Of a DNA stretch of 64,000 nucleotides, positions 7,978-17,605 are shown piece after piece. The stretch comes from RBC038 sp041390625 (lineage in GTDB: Bacteria > Chloroflexota > Dehalococcoidia > UBA2979): positions 128,917 to 192,916 of the forward strand of contig JAWKPM010000007.1 of NCBI GenBank assembly GCA_041390625.1, read 5' to 3'. The translations under genes were made by a program, and so were the position numbers. The notes beneath the pieces were generated by a model, which saw only the letters and a list, made by a program, of their open reading frames with translations, did not search any database and was not told the origin of the DNA. Every line of letters starts with the position of its first letter. Position 1 is the stretch's first letter.

Positions 7978-8669
7978 CAGGACTGGAAGCGGTAGCCGTG
8001 GCTGCGCACGGTCACGATGTGCGCGGGGTGCGCGGGATCGTCCTCGAGCTTGCGCCGCAGGGCATGGACATGCACATCGACGGTGCGCGTGACGCCGGCG
8101 TAGCTCTCGCCCCACACGGCATCGAGGATCTGCTCGCGGGAGAGCGCCTGGCCCTCGTGCGACATGAGGAACTCGAGGAGGTCGAACTCCTTGGGGCGGA
8201 GCTCGATGGCGGTGCCGTTTCGATGGACGGTGCGGCGGCCGCGGTCGAGCTCGATGTCGCCACCGCCCAGCGTGCCACGGGTCGGCGCGCCGCTCGCGCG
8301 CCTCGAGAGCTCGTCGCGGCGCAGCGAGGCGCGAACGCGCGCCATCAGCTCGCGCATCGAGAAGGGCTTCGTCACGTAGTCGTCGGCGCCGAGGTCGAGG
8401 CCCTCGATGCGCTCGTCCTCGGTGGCGCGCGCGGTCAGCACGAGGATGGGGACGGGGCGCTCCGAGCGCACGACGCGGCAGATGTCGAGGCCGGAGAGCC
8501 GCGGCAGCATGAGGTCGAGCACGAGGAGGTCGGGCGTCTCCTCGCGGGCGAGACGGAGGCCCGTCACGCCATCGGCGGCGGCGAGCACCTCGTAGCCCTC
8601 GCGCTCGAGGTTGTAGGCGACGGCCTCGCGGATGGCGGGGTCGTCCTCGACGAGGAGGATGCGACTCAT
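7977..8669 (-). CDS. phoB: Response regulator, PhoB/OmpR family
   Basis: This is a 230-residue two-domain regulator. The receiver has the acidic pocket Asp9/Asp10, phospho-acceptor Asp52 (LVLDLMLP), Thr79 and Lys101 (KPF). The C-terminal winged helix (about 130-228) contains ELRPKEFDLLEFLM and the recognition-helix region RTVDVHVHALRRKLE, as in PhoB. It would bind DNA after phosphorylation by the kinase encoded next. ATG 8669 has no Shine-Dalgarno upstream and lies 108 bp from divergent recQ, so its transcript may have a very short leader. Phosphate control is inferred from neighbouring phoU. Confidence 0.88.
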   Translation of the reverse strand: MSRILLVEDDPAIREAVAYNLEREGYEVLAAADGVTGLRLAREETPDLLVLDLMLPRLSGLDICRVVRSERPVPILVLTARATEDERIEGLDLGADDYVTKPFSMRELMARVRASLRRDELSRRASGAPTRGTLGGGDIELDRGRRTVHRNGTAIELRPKEFDLLEFLMSHEGQALSREQILDAVWGESYAGVTRTVDVHVHALRRKLEDDPAHPAHIVTVRSHGYRFQS

Positions 8670-8746
8670 ACGCACAGTGTGTGGGCCGCGCGGTGAGGCC
8701 ACAACCGGTGTGCTGGAGGGGTTCGCGGCTGCCGAGGGGAGCGGGG

Positions 8747-8752
8747 TACCAT
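8747..8752 (+). promoter_or_regulatory. Candidate extended -10 for recQ
   Basis: GGGGTACCAT at 8743-8752 contains -10 TACCAT preceded by GG, the same GGTAnnnT pattern seen before several other genes in this window. It lies 26-31 nt upstream of the recQ start. No convincing -35 is visible. Confidence 0.35.
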
Positions 8753-8777
8753 CGAATCCTCCCCATCGCGAGCCGAC

Positions 8778-10838
8778 GTGATGATTCGAACGACCGAGAC
8801 CGACGACCGACCGCCGCACGCCGCCTTCCCCGGCGACATCGAGCGCTATCGCCAGCGCATGGCCTCGACGTTCGGGTACCCCGACTTTCGAGGGGAGCAG
8901 GCGCGCGTCCTCGAATGGCTCGCTTCGAGTGACGTCCTCGCGATCATGCCGACGGGCAGCGGGAAGAGCCTGTGCTACGTGCTGCCGGCGCTCGAGGTCG
9001 GGCGCACGCTGGTGGTCTCGCCGCTGATCGCGCTCATGCAGGACCAGGTGGAGGCGCTGCAGGCGGCGGGCGTCCCGGCCTCGTTCATCAACTCGAATCT
9101 GAGCCGCGACGAGCAGAACGCGCGATACCTCGCATTCGTGCGGGGTGAGACGGCGCTGCTGTACGTCGCGCCCGAGCGCTTCGCGAACGAGCGTTTCGTC
9201 GCGGGGTTGCAGCGCGCCGGCGTGAATCTCCTCGCTGTGGACGAGGCGCACTGCATCTCCGAGTGGGGGCACGACTTCCGTCCGGACTACCTCTCGCTGG
9301 GCCCGGTGCGGGAGCGCCTCGGGCGGCCGCGCACGCTGGCATTGACCGCCACGGCAGACGAGCGCGTGCGTCGGGACATCGTCCAGCGCCTCGGGATCGC
9401 CGAGGACGGGCGGGTGGTCGTCAGCCCCATCGACCGCCCGAACCTCACACTTAACGTCGTGCGGGCGGACGACGAGGAAGAGCGCAAGGCGTGGCTGCGG
9501 CGCTACGTCCGTGGCCACGAGGGGGAGTCGGGAATCGTCTACGCCGGGACACGACGGACGGCGGAGGAGCTCTCCGAGATGCTGCGGCGCCAGGGTGTAC
9601 GGGCGGAGACGTACCACGCGGGCCTCGATCGCGAGCGACGGTCCTCGGTGCAGCGCCGCTTCACGACGGGGCAGACGCCAGTCATCGTGGCGACGAACGC
9701 CTTCGGGATGGGCATCGACAAGCCGGACGTTCGTTACGTCGTGCACTACCACCTGCCCGGACGCCTCGAGGCGTACTACCAGGAGGCGGGGCGCGCCGGC
9801 CGCGATGGCGACCCCGCGGAATGCACGCTGCTGTATGCGGCGCGCGACCGCACGAGGCAGCAGCGCTTCATCGACCAGGCGCACCCGGACGACGAGGTGG
9901 TGCACGCGGCGTGGCGACGCTGGGTCGAGGAGGATCGCGCCGCCCTCGATGAGGAGATGGGCTTCGACCTCGCGGGCCTCGGGCGGACGGTGGCGCCGGA
10001 CGCCGACGCGGAGGGCTTCGCAGCGATCCTCGGGGCGCTGCGGGCCTCGGGACTGGTCTCGGAGATGGGGATGCGGTTGCAATCGCGCGACGCGGATGCG
10101 CCCATCGACACCTCGGCGATCGACGAGCGCCGGCGGCAGGCGACCGCGCGGCTGGGCGAGATGGTCGAATACGCGGAGACCTCGGGCTGCCGGCGGGCGG
10201 TGATCCTCCGCTACTTCGGCGAGCAGCCGCCGGAGCGCTGCGACGGCTGCGACAACTGCCTCGGAACGCACGAGGGCGGGGCGCCGGAGTACCCGTCGGA
10301 CCTGTACGACGAGATCCTCGCACTCCGCGACCGCATCGCGCGGCGCGCTGGGCGCGAGGCGCACACGGTCTTCGAGCTGCGCACGGCGCGGGAGCTGGCG
10401 ACGTACCGGCCTCGAGACGAGTCGGGGCTGCTCTCGATCTGGGGCATCGCGCAGACGCGGGCGGACTGGTTCGGTGCCGAGGTGCTACGCGTCATCGCGG
10501 CCTGGGAGGAAGACCACACGCACGCTGCGCCGCCCCCCTCGATGCCGGTGGCGGCCTCGAAGGCGCGGCGGCCGGCCCAGCCTGCCCTCGATGACGTCCC
10601 GGTCGACGATCCCGAGTTCGGGCGCGCGTACCGGCTGCTTCGCGAGTGGCGCGGCGAGCGCTCCCGACGCGACGGCGTGCCGGCCTACACCCTGTTCTCG
10701 GACCGCACGTTACGTGAACTCGCGGCGACGAGACCGGACAGCCTCGACGCGCTGGCGAACGTATGGGGCCTCGGGCGTTCGCGCGTCGAGCGCTTCGGTC
10801 AGGAACTGCTGGACGTGATCTCCGGCCGCGAGGCCTAA
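8778..10838 (+). CDS. recQ: ATP-dependent DNA helicase RecQ
   Basis: This is a 686-residue 3'-5' DNA helicase of recombination and replication-fork repair. Walker A is MPTGSGKS (Lys63), DEAH is at 155-158, and motif VI is QEAGRAGRDG. The zinc-binding RecQ-Ct is shortened: CRRAVILRYFGEQ followed by CDGCDNC, with little or no winged helix. Two HRDC domains (about 510-585 and 612-682) end the protein; E. coli RecQ has one, while the duplicated-HRDC layout recalls Deinococcus RecQ. GTG 8778 is followed directly by ATG 8781, and either may be used. A stable hairpin follows the stop. Confidence 0.93.
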   Translation: MMIRTTETDDRPPHAAFPGDIERYRQRMASTFGYPDFRGEQARVLEWLASSDVLAIMPTGSGKSLCYVLPALEVGRTLVVSPLIALMQDQVEALQAAGVPASFINSNLSRDEQNARYLAFVRGETALLYVAPERFANERFVAGLQRAGVNLLAVDEAHCISEWGHDFRPDYLSLGPVRERLGRPRTLALTATADERVRRDIVQRLGIAEDGRVVVSPIDRPNLTLNVVRADDEEERKAWLRRYVRGHEGESGIVYAGTRRTAEELSEMLRRQGVRAETYHAGLDRERRSSVQRRFTTGQTPVIVATNAFGMGIDKPDVRYVVHYHLPGRLEAYYQEAGRAGRDGDPAECTLLYAARDRTRQQRFIDQAHPDDEVVHAAWRRWVEEDRAALDEEMGFDLAGLGRTVAPDADAEGFAAILGALRASGLVSEMGMRLQSRDADAPIDTSAIDERRRQATARLGEMVEYAETSGCRRAVILRYFGEQPPERCDGCDNCLGTHEGGAPEYPSDLYDEILALRDRIARRAGREAHTVFELRTARELATYRPRDESGLLSIWGIAQTRADWFGAEVLRVIAAWEEDHTHAAPPPSMPVAASKARRPAQPALDDVPVDDPEFGRAYRLLREWRGERSRRDGVPAYTLFSDRTLRELAATRPDSLDALANVWGLGRSRVERFGQELLDVISGREA

Positions 10839-10839
10839 C

Positions 10840-10862
10840 CGAGGCGGCTTCGAGCCGCCTCG
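10840..10862. terminator. Hairpin terminator between convergent genes
   Basis: CGAGGCGGCT and AGCCGCCTCG form a perfect 10-bp stem with loop TCG directly after the recQ stop and before the end of the convergent DUF302 gene. The T tract is poor (TTGG), so it may act as a bidirectional GC-rich terminator or simply as an mRNA-stabilising hairpin. Confidence 0.6.
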
Positions 10863-10901
10863 TTGGTGGTTACGTCGCCTCCGAGGGCGCCTCGGCGGAC
10901 G

Positions 10902-11324
10902 TTACGTCTTCGAGACGGCGTTGCCCGCGGCCTCGACGACGCGCAGGGCGCGTTCAAGGGCGGCCGCGGCCTCCTCGGCGACGGGCGCGAGCTCGGGGTC
11001 GTCGACGAAGTTCGTCATCGAGAGCGGGTCGAAGACCTGGACGACGCGGTGGTCACCGGCGTCCCAGAGCACCACGTTGCAGGGCAGCAGCACGCCGATG
11101 CCGCGCCATTGCTCGATGGCGCGATGCGCGAAGCCGGGATTGCAGGCGCCGAGGATGCGGTACGGGCCGATGTCCTTGCCGAGCTTCTGCTGCAGTACCG
11201 CCTGCGCATCGATCTCCGTGAGGATGCCGAAGCCCTCGGCGGCGAGCGCCTGGCGCACCTCGGCCTCGAGGTCCTCGAGGTTCATCGTCGAGCGGACGTG
11301 CAGTCCGAGCTTCCCGCGTTCCAT
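10902..11324 (-). CDS. DUF302 family protein
   Basis: This is a 140-residue cytosolic protein of the DUF302 family. The characteristic segments are 'FGILTEIDAQAVLQQKLG', 'YRILGACNPGFAHRAI' (the ACNP motif) and 'GVLLPCNVVLWD' (LPCNV). Two Cys lie in these motifs. The function is unknown; family members are often near redox or sulfur genes. ATG 11324 is preceded by a strong GGGGGGAGGG. It is transcribed toward recQ, and the two converge on the hairpin at 10840-10862. Confidence 0.85.
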   Translation of the reverse strand: MERGKLGLHVRSTMNLEDLEAEVRQALAAEGFGILTEIDAQAVLQQKLGKDIGPYRILGACNPGFAHRAIEQWRGIGVLLPCNVVLWDAGDHRVVQVFDPLSMTNFVDDPELAPVAEEAAAALERALRVVEAAGNAVSKT

Positions 11325-11441
11325 CGCACCCTCCCCCCACGCGCGCCGCACGGGCGCGTCGATTTCACACCTCGATGGTGTCGGGCGAGGGAACGCGCGA
11401 CCGGGGGCGAACGTCCCGCGACCGGCGGGCGGGTCGGCCGG

Positions 11442-12248
11442 CTAGCGGCCGGTAAACACAGGTTCGCGACGCTCCATGAACGACTTCACGCCCTCGACGC
11501 CGTCATCGGAGACGAAGAGCGAGTTGATGGTCAGCGATGTGAAGTCGACCACGCGGCTGAGCTCGGCTTCCTCGTTCATGTAGAGCACGCGCTTCGACGC
11601 TGCCATGCCGAGGGGCGGGCCCTTCGCGATCTCGGTGGCGTAGGCAATTGCCTCGGCCTCGAGCTGGTCGCGCGGCACGACCTTCAGCACGATGCCGAGC
11701 TCGAGTGCTTCCTCGGCGTCGATGCGGCGGCCGGTGAGCATGAGCTCCATCGCTCGATGATCGCCGACGGCGTGGCGCAAGGTGTGGCCGAGGCCGTAGT
11801 CGGCGAGCAGCCCTCGCTTCGTCTGCGTGACCGCGAAGATCGCGTCGTCGGCCGCGATGCGGAGGTCGGTCGCGAGGGCCATGCCGAAGCCGAGGCCCAC
11901 GGCGTAGCCGTTGATGGCGCCGATGATCGGGACATCGCACGAGCGCATCGCCTGCACCGTGTAGTTCTCGAGGTGGGGCCGTCGCCAGGGTGGGCGCTTC
12001 CGCTCGAGGTCGGCGCCGGGGAAGCCGGAGACGTCGCCGCCGGCGCAGAAGGCGCGCCCCTCGCCGGTGAGGACGATGGCACGGGGCGCGTACTCACCTC
12101 GGTTGAAGCTGGCGAGGAGCGCGTTGAACTCCTCGCCCATTGCGGCGCTCCAGGCGTTGAGCTTCTCGGGACGATTGAGCTTTACGAGCAGGACGTCGCC
12201 GTGCTCCTCGGTCAGAATGGCGGGCTGCTCGGCAGTCTCGGTGGTCAT
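11442..12248 (-). CDS. Enoyl-CoA hydratase/isomerase (crotonase) family protein
   Basis: This is a 268-residue crotonase-fold enzyme acting on acyl-CoA thioesters. The oxyanion-hole regions are AFCAGGDVSGF and INGYAVGLGFGMALATD. The two catalytic Glu residues of true hydratases appear to be replaced: the first falls in GFGMAL (Gly) and the second in AVTQTK (Gln). An Asp in LLADYGLG sits where PaaG-type Δ3,Δ2-isomerases have theirs. An isomerase or another crotonase reaction is therefore more likely than hydration. ATG 12248 follows GAGGAGG. The downstream-oriented MFS/MaoC genes on the same strand may belong to the same pathway. Confidence 0.85.
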   Translation of the reverse strand: MTTETAEQPAILTEEHGDVLLVKLNRPEKLNAWSAAMGEEFNALLASFNRGEYAPRAIVLTGEGRAFCAGGDVSGFPGADLERKRPPWRRPHLENYTVQAMRSCDVPIIGAINGYAVGLGFGMALATDLRIAADDAIFAVTQTKRGLLADYGLGHTLRHAVGDHRAMELMLTGRRIDAEEALELGIVLKVVPRDQLEAEAIAYATEIAKGPPLGMAASKRVLYMNEEAELSRVVDFTSLTINSLFVSDDGVEGVKSFMERREPVFTGR

Positions 12249-12295
12249 CGGATCCTCCTCGCCTCGTGGGCGCGACGCCGGGTATGACGGGCATG

Positions 12296-13527
<1,232 letters not shown>

Positions 13528-13531
<4 letters not shown>

Positions 13532-13950
13532 GAGGTGGCGGAAGCGCCGGTCGCGGGGTCCTGGAAGACGGTGGCTTCGCCCTCGAGGACGGTCTTGCCC
13601 GCCTGGTTCGTCACGGTGAAGGACATCTCGGCAAGGCCTCGGCGGGCGCGGACGGACGTGACCGTGCCCTGCGCGGTGATGGTGTCGCCGATGTACACGG
13701 GGCGCGGGAAGGACCAGCGCTGGCGCACGAACACGCTGCCCGCGCCCGGCAGATCCATCGCAACGAGGGCGTGAAGGAGGCCGGTCGCGATGCCGCCCTG
13801 TGCCATCAGCCGGCCGAAGCGCGTGCGTGCGGCGAACGCCTCGTCGAAGTGGAGCGGGTTGTAGTCGCCGGTGATGCCCGCGTACGCCTCGACGAGGGCG
13901 GGAGTGACCTCGAGGGTGCGGGTGGCGGTCTGGCCCTCGGTACAGTCCAT
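13528..13950 (-). CDS. MaoC-like hotdog-fold dehydratase
   Basis: This is a 140-residue single-hotdog protein of the MaoC/(R)-specific enoyl-CoA hydratase family. The hydratase motif GDYNPLHFDEAFA contains the catalytic Asp and His, and 'MAQGGIATGLLHAL' is the helix that packs over the active site. It would hydrate enoyl-CoA or enoyl-ACP, or act as a domain of a related dehydratase. ATG 13950 has GAGGAGG upstream. It overlaps the MFS gene by 4 bp and lies two genes from the crotonase, which suggests a short acyl-CoA pathway. Confidence 0.88.
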
Positions 13951-14033
13951 CGCGCCTCCTCGATGTCTCGGCGAGCGCTCAAGCGCCTCGATGCTACGAC
14001 CGGCGGTGGCAGAGCGGGACCAGTCCAGGGCAG

Positions 14034-15371
14034 CTACTCGAAGCGGAGAGGCTCGAGGTCCTCGGGGCGCGGGCGGTAGTGGCGATGGACCGGCGTCGGG
14101 CGCATCTCCCACATGTTGGCGCGCTCCGCGGCGTTGATGAGCACGGGCATGAAGTCGGCACCTCGGAGGTGGCCGAGGCCGCCGAGGGCGGCCGCGCGCT
14201 CACCGAAGGTCTCGACGGCGTCGACACGAACGTTGCCGCCTCGGATGGCGAGGGGGCCGGGCTCACCACCGTGCTGGTCGTTGAACTTGCCTCGAGGATG
14301 CTCCGCCCAGACGGAGGGCGTCGTGTGGTCGGTGGTGAGCACGGTGACGACCGAAGGGTCGGAGCCGATGGCGTCCCAGTAGTAGGCCATCGCGCGGTCA
14401 AGGGCCTCGATGGCGTCGCGGGCGACCTCGGGACGATTGTCGTGCGACATCGGGTCGGGGTACTTCGTGTGGACGTGGACGAACTCATAGCCGTCGTCGA
14501 GGCGCGCGCGGGCGGCCTCGAGGCGGACGCGCAGGTCGGACTCGGGGTCGGTGCCGGCCTCCTGCGATACGTGAAAGCCCATCTCAAGCAGCAGGCCGGA
14601 GACGACCTCCTCGTCGGGGAGACTGGCGGGGCGCATGCCCCAACGCTCGAGGAACGGTTCGTAGGACGGGCGCGGACCCGCCCACTTCGAGATCAGCGCG
14701 TTGATGGGCGCGCCGCCGACCGTCGAGGCGGGGTGGTTCGACATCGTGACGTGCGCCCACGCCAGGTAGTCGTTCAGCGCCTCGGCGGCCCTGGTGGCGG
14801 CCTCGGGATCGCGTGCGGCAGCACGAGGGCGGGCACGCAGGACGGGCTGGTCGACGGCGAGCGGGTCGGTATCGGTGACCTCGAAGGAGACGGGCCTCGC
14901 GGGGTCGAGGCTCGAGACGAACAGCAGGCCGTCGCCGCGACCGCTGTACTCGTAGCGGAAGCGGTGCCCGCCGGTTTCGTACGAGGCAATGGCGGCCCCG
15001 AGATCGGCGCACGCCTCCTCACGCTCGCGGATGAAGCGCTCGCGAAGCCAGAGCGCCCCGTCCTCGCGATCGGCGACGGCGAGGCGGGCGGCGAGGACCG
15101 CTTCGTCATCGGCGATGGCATAGCCTCGGGCGGTAGCGATCAGCGGGCCGCGGTCGGGGAAGCCTTCCTCCTCGTAGCCGAACATCAAGTGCAGGGCGAG
15201 CGGGCTGCCGAGGACGTAGCCGGGCGACTTGCCGTGCAGCACGCCGTTGATGCCCTCGCGGGCGAAGCGATCGACGTTGGGCGTATGCGCGGCCTCGAGG
15301 GGCGTCAGGCCGCCGAGCTCCGGCGCGGGGCGATCGCCGAGGCCGTCGAAGATGATGAGCAGGAGGCGCAC
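14034..15371 (-). CDS. 2,3-BPG-independent phosphoglycerate mutase, archaeal-type (diverged)
   Basis: This 445-residue alkaline-phosphatase-superfamily metalloenzyme resembles archaeal ApgM, which interconverts 3- and 2-phosphoglycerate. Metal site residues include Asp9 (IIFDGLGDRP), TPLEAAHTPNVDR, the late VHTKYPDPMSHDN, TTDHTTPS and the ending GKFNDQHGG. The active-site Ser56 is kept (LGSPLALH), but ApgM's usual Gly-Ser-Asp becomes Gly-Ser-Pro and GRGPxEA becomes DRGPLIA. It may therefore be a paralogue with another phosphate ester substrate. GTG 15371 lies 9 nt after the nadM stop, so the two genes are likely cotranscribed. Confidence 0.75.
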   Translation of the reverse strand: MRLLLIIFDGLGDRPAPELGGLTPLEAAHTPNVDRFAREGINGVLHGKSPGYVLGSPLALHLMFGYEEEGFPDRGPLIATARGYAIADDEAVLAARLAVADREDGALWLRERFIREREEACADLGAAIASYETGGHRFRYEYSGRGDGLLFVSSLDPARPVSFEVTDTDPLAVDQPVLRARPRAAARDPEAATRAAEALNDYLAWAHVTMSNHPASTVGGAPINALISKWAGPRPSYEPFLERWGMRPASLPDEEVVSGLLLEMGFHVSQEAGTDPESDLRVRLEAARARLDDGYEFVHVHTKYPDPMSHDNRPEVARDAIEALDRAMAYYWDAIGSDPSVVTVLTTDHTTPSVWAEHPRGKFNDQHGGEPGPLAIRGGNVRVDAVETFGERAAALGGLGHLRGADFMPVLINAAERANMWEMRPTPVHRHYRPRPEDLEPLRFE

Positions 15372-15380
15372 GACGGTCGC

Positions 15381-15947
15381 CTACCGCGCGCCGGCAGCGG
15401 CGCGCTGCGCCTCGATCACTTCGATGACGCGGGCGGTGCCGGGCGGAACGAGGGCGCGCCAGTCCCCGCCGGCGGCGAGGCGTCGACGTACCTCGGTGGC
15501 CTCGATCTCCTTCTCGATGCCGGGCGTGAGGATCTCGGCGCGGTAGCCGTGCTCCCGCAGGCGGTCGACCTTCGTCTGCTCCCACTCGGAGAAGACGCGG
15601 ACGAAGTGGACGGCGCCGTCGGGGACGTACGAGTCCCAGCGCTCCGGGAGGTTCACCGGGAACGGGATGATGTAGACGCGCTCGAGGGGGATGCCGTCGT
15701 CGAGCAGCACGGCGCGAACCATGCGCAGCCGCTCGAAGAAGGTGAAGGGGTTGGCGTCCTCGCGATGGCGGTGGGACGAGGCTGCTTCCTCTGCGATCTG
15801 CCAGGGGTCGGGGTTGGTGATGCCGACGATGAGCTCCTCGGAACGATCGAGGGCGAGGTGCAGATACTCGCGGTGCCCGAGGTGAAACGGCTGGAAGCGG
15901 CCGTGGATCATCCCGAGCGGCACACGGTCCTCGGCCGGAGCGGTCAT
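15381..15947 (-). CDS. nadM: Nicotinamide-nucleotide adenylyltransferase, archaeal NadM type
   Basis: This 188-residue enzyme transfers AMP from ATP to NMN to make NAD+. The nucleotidyltransferase loop GRFQPFHLGH contains the HxGH catalytic motif, and the second ATP motif IEATEVRRRL corresponds to ISSTxxR. Length and motifs fit the archaeal-type NadM rather than bacterial NadD. It lies between selD and the archaeal-type phosphoglycerate mutase with gaps of 10 and 9 nt, indicating one transcript, although no direct biochemical link between NAD and selenophosphate synthesis is known. Confidence 0.88.
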   Translation of the reverse strand: MTAPAEDRVPLGMIHGRFQPFHLGHREYLHLALDRSEELIVGITNPDPWQIAEEAASSHRHREDANPFTFFERLRMVRAVLLDDGIPLERVYIIPFPVNLPERWDSYVPDGAVHFVRVFSEWEQTKVDRLREHGYRAEILTPGIEKEIEATEVRRRLAAGGDWRALVPPGTARVIEVIEAQRAAAGAR

Positions 15948-15957
15948 CGAGGGCGAC

Positions 15958-17019
15958 TCACGCGGCCACGAACACGCCGGCGCCGGCGCGCACCTCGCCG
16001 ATGCGCCAGAGGGGGAGATCGGCGTGGGCGAAGCCTGCCTCGAGCGCTTCGATGTGCGCCGGGGGCACCGAGAGCAGCAGGCCGCCGGACGTCTGGGGGT
16101 CGAAGAGGATGTGCTCCATGTCCTCGGTGACGTCGGGGGCGCAGCGCACGCCCTCGACGAGGTGCTCGCGATTGCGGAGCTCGCCGCCGCTGATGATGCC
16201 GCGGTAGGCGTACTCCTCGGCGCCGGGGAGCAACGGCAGCGCCGAGGCGGAGAGGCAGACCTCGACGCCGCTGGCGGTCGCGACCTCGAAGGCGTGCCCG
16301 AGAATGCCGAAGCCTGTGACGTCGGTCATGGCGTCGACGCCGGCCTCACGCGCGATCGAGGCGGGTGCGCGGTTCAGGCGGCTCATGCTCTCGATGGCGG
16401 CGTCGACGTGGTCGGGCGACGCCTCCTCGAACTTCGCGGCCGTGGCGATGAGGCCGGTGCCGAGGGGCTTCGTGAGGTAGAGCGCATCGCCGGCGGTCGC
16501 GCCGCCCTTCGTCAGGACGCGATCGGGGTGCACGAAGCCGATGGCGCAGAGCCCGTACTTCGGCTCGGCATCGATGATCGTGTGGCCGCCGACGATGAAG
16601 CCCCCGGCCTCGGCGACCTTGTCCGCGCCACCCCGGAGGATCTCGCCCACGACCTCCGGAGCGAGATCGACGGGGAAGGCGGAGATGTTGAGGGCGAGCG
16701 CGACGTCGGCGCCCATCGCGTAGACGTCGCTCAGGGCGTTCGCGGCCGAGATCGCCCCGTACGCGTAGGGGTCATCGACGATGGGCGCAAAGAAGTCGAG
16801 GGTGACAACCAACGCGCGGTCGTCGGCGAGGCGGTAGACGGCGGCGTCGTCCGGCTGCTGCAGGCCCACGAGCAGCTCGTCGGGGGCGGCGGCGCCGCCC
16901 AGGCGGCCGAGGTGTTCGAGCACGAAGGCCAGCGACTCGGCGCCGGCCTTGCCGGTGCAGCCGGCCATCGCAGCGAGCTCGGTGAGGCGCGGGGCGGTCG
17001 AGGTCAGCGGCTGGGTCAT
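15958..17019 (-). CDS. selD: Selenide, water dikinase, cysteine form (SelD 1)
   Basis: This 353-residue enzyme makes selenophosphate from selenide and ATP, the selenium donor for selenocysteine and selenouridine. The mobile N-terminal catalytic segment is AGCTGKAG, with Cys21 and Lys24. Magnesium/ATP residues lie in QQPDDAAVY, VTLDFFAPIVDDPYAYG, SDVYAMG and GGHT, and the C-terminal DPQTSGG is diagnostic. ATG 17019 follows GGAGAGGGG. A -10-like GGTATCCT lies about 95 nt upstream. It is paralogous to the probable selenoprotein SelD at 25019-26074, which has TGA at the codon aligned with Cys21. Confidence 0.95.
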   Translation of the reverse strand: MTQPLTSTAPRLTELAAMAGCTGKAGAESLAFVLEHLGRLGGAAAPDELLVGLQQPDDAAVYRLADDRALVVTLDFFAPIVDDPYAYGAISAANALSDVYAMGADVALALNISAFPVDLAPEVVGEILRGGADKVAEAGGFIVGGHTIIDAEPKYGLCAIGFVHPDRVLTKGGATAGDALYLTKPLGTGLIATAAKFEEASPDHVDAAIESMSRLNRAPASIAREAGVDAMTDVTGFGILGHAFEVATASGVEVCLSASALPLLPGAEEYAYRGIISGGELRNREHLVEGVRCAPDVTEDMEHILFDPQTSGGLLLSVPPAHIEALEAGFAHADLPLWRIGEVRAGAGVFVAA

Positions 17020-17302
17020 CTCGGTCCCCTCTCCTCGGAGCGTGCGCCGAGGCGGCTGCACGCCGGTGGAGACGCGGTGTCGTCGCACGAGACCGTGGGG
17101 CACGCAGCGGTTCCGGGAGGATACCAGCCGGGGGTACCCGCCACGGGTGACATTCCTTACATCGAGCACTGCCAACGCCGTCTCCAGGCGCTTTGAAATG
17201 CAATCGCGATGCCGAACGGTGGGACGTACGCGGGATCACGGAGCGTCAGCTCCGGCGACCGACACTCGATGGGTGTGCGTCGAGCGCTCGAGGGAGGTTG
17301 CG
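17020..17302. other. Divergent gap between selD 1 and the thioredoxin-like gene
   Basis: The gap is 283 bp without a recognised gene. A possible minus-strand extended -10, GGTATCCT, lies at 17125-17118 for selD. No convincing plus-strand promoter was found for the thioredoxin-like gene, although TTGAAA (17193-17198) could be a -35. It is less GC-rich than the flanking genes near 17150-17215. Confidence 0.3.
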
Positions 17303-17605
17303 ATGGACAGGTCGGTCGCGCCTCGCCTCGATGTCTACGTGCAGTCCTCGTGCCCCGCATGCGCCGAGGCGCTGCGGACGGTGGAGCGGGCACGGGCGGC
17401 GTGGCCCGCCCTCGAGGCGCGCGTGCAATGGGTGGACGTAGCCGGTGTTCCGCCGCCGCCCCAGGTGTTCGCCGTGCCGACACTTATGCTGGATGGCGAG
17501 CTCGTGTCCCTCGGGACGCCCTCGTGGCCTGAGCTCGCGGCGCGGGTGCGACGGGCATTCGAGGAGCGGGGGCACGATGGCGGCACGACGCCCGATGAGC
17601 GCTGA
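17303..17605 (+). CDS. Thioredoxin/glutaredoxin-like CPAC protein
   Basis: This is a 100-residue small thioredoxin-fold protein. Strand-loop 'LDVYVQSSCPACAEAL' carries a CPAC redox pair, followed by a helix. 'VFAVPTLMLDGELVSLG' gives the cis-Pro turn (V-P-T) that positions the disulfide. It is probably a cytosolic thiol-disulfide or glutaredoxin-like protein. ATG 17303 follows GGGAGG at 17291-17298. The 3' end overlaps the Crp/Fnr gene start by up to 29 nt, so the two are cotranscribed and the redox protein may be linked to that regulator. Confidence 0.75.
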   Translation: MDRSVAPRLDVYVQSSCPACAEALRTVERARAAWPALEARVQWVDVAGVPPPPQVFAVPTLMLDGELVSLGTPSWPELAARVRRAFEERGHDGGTTPDER

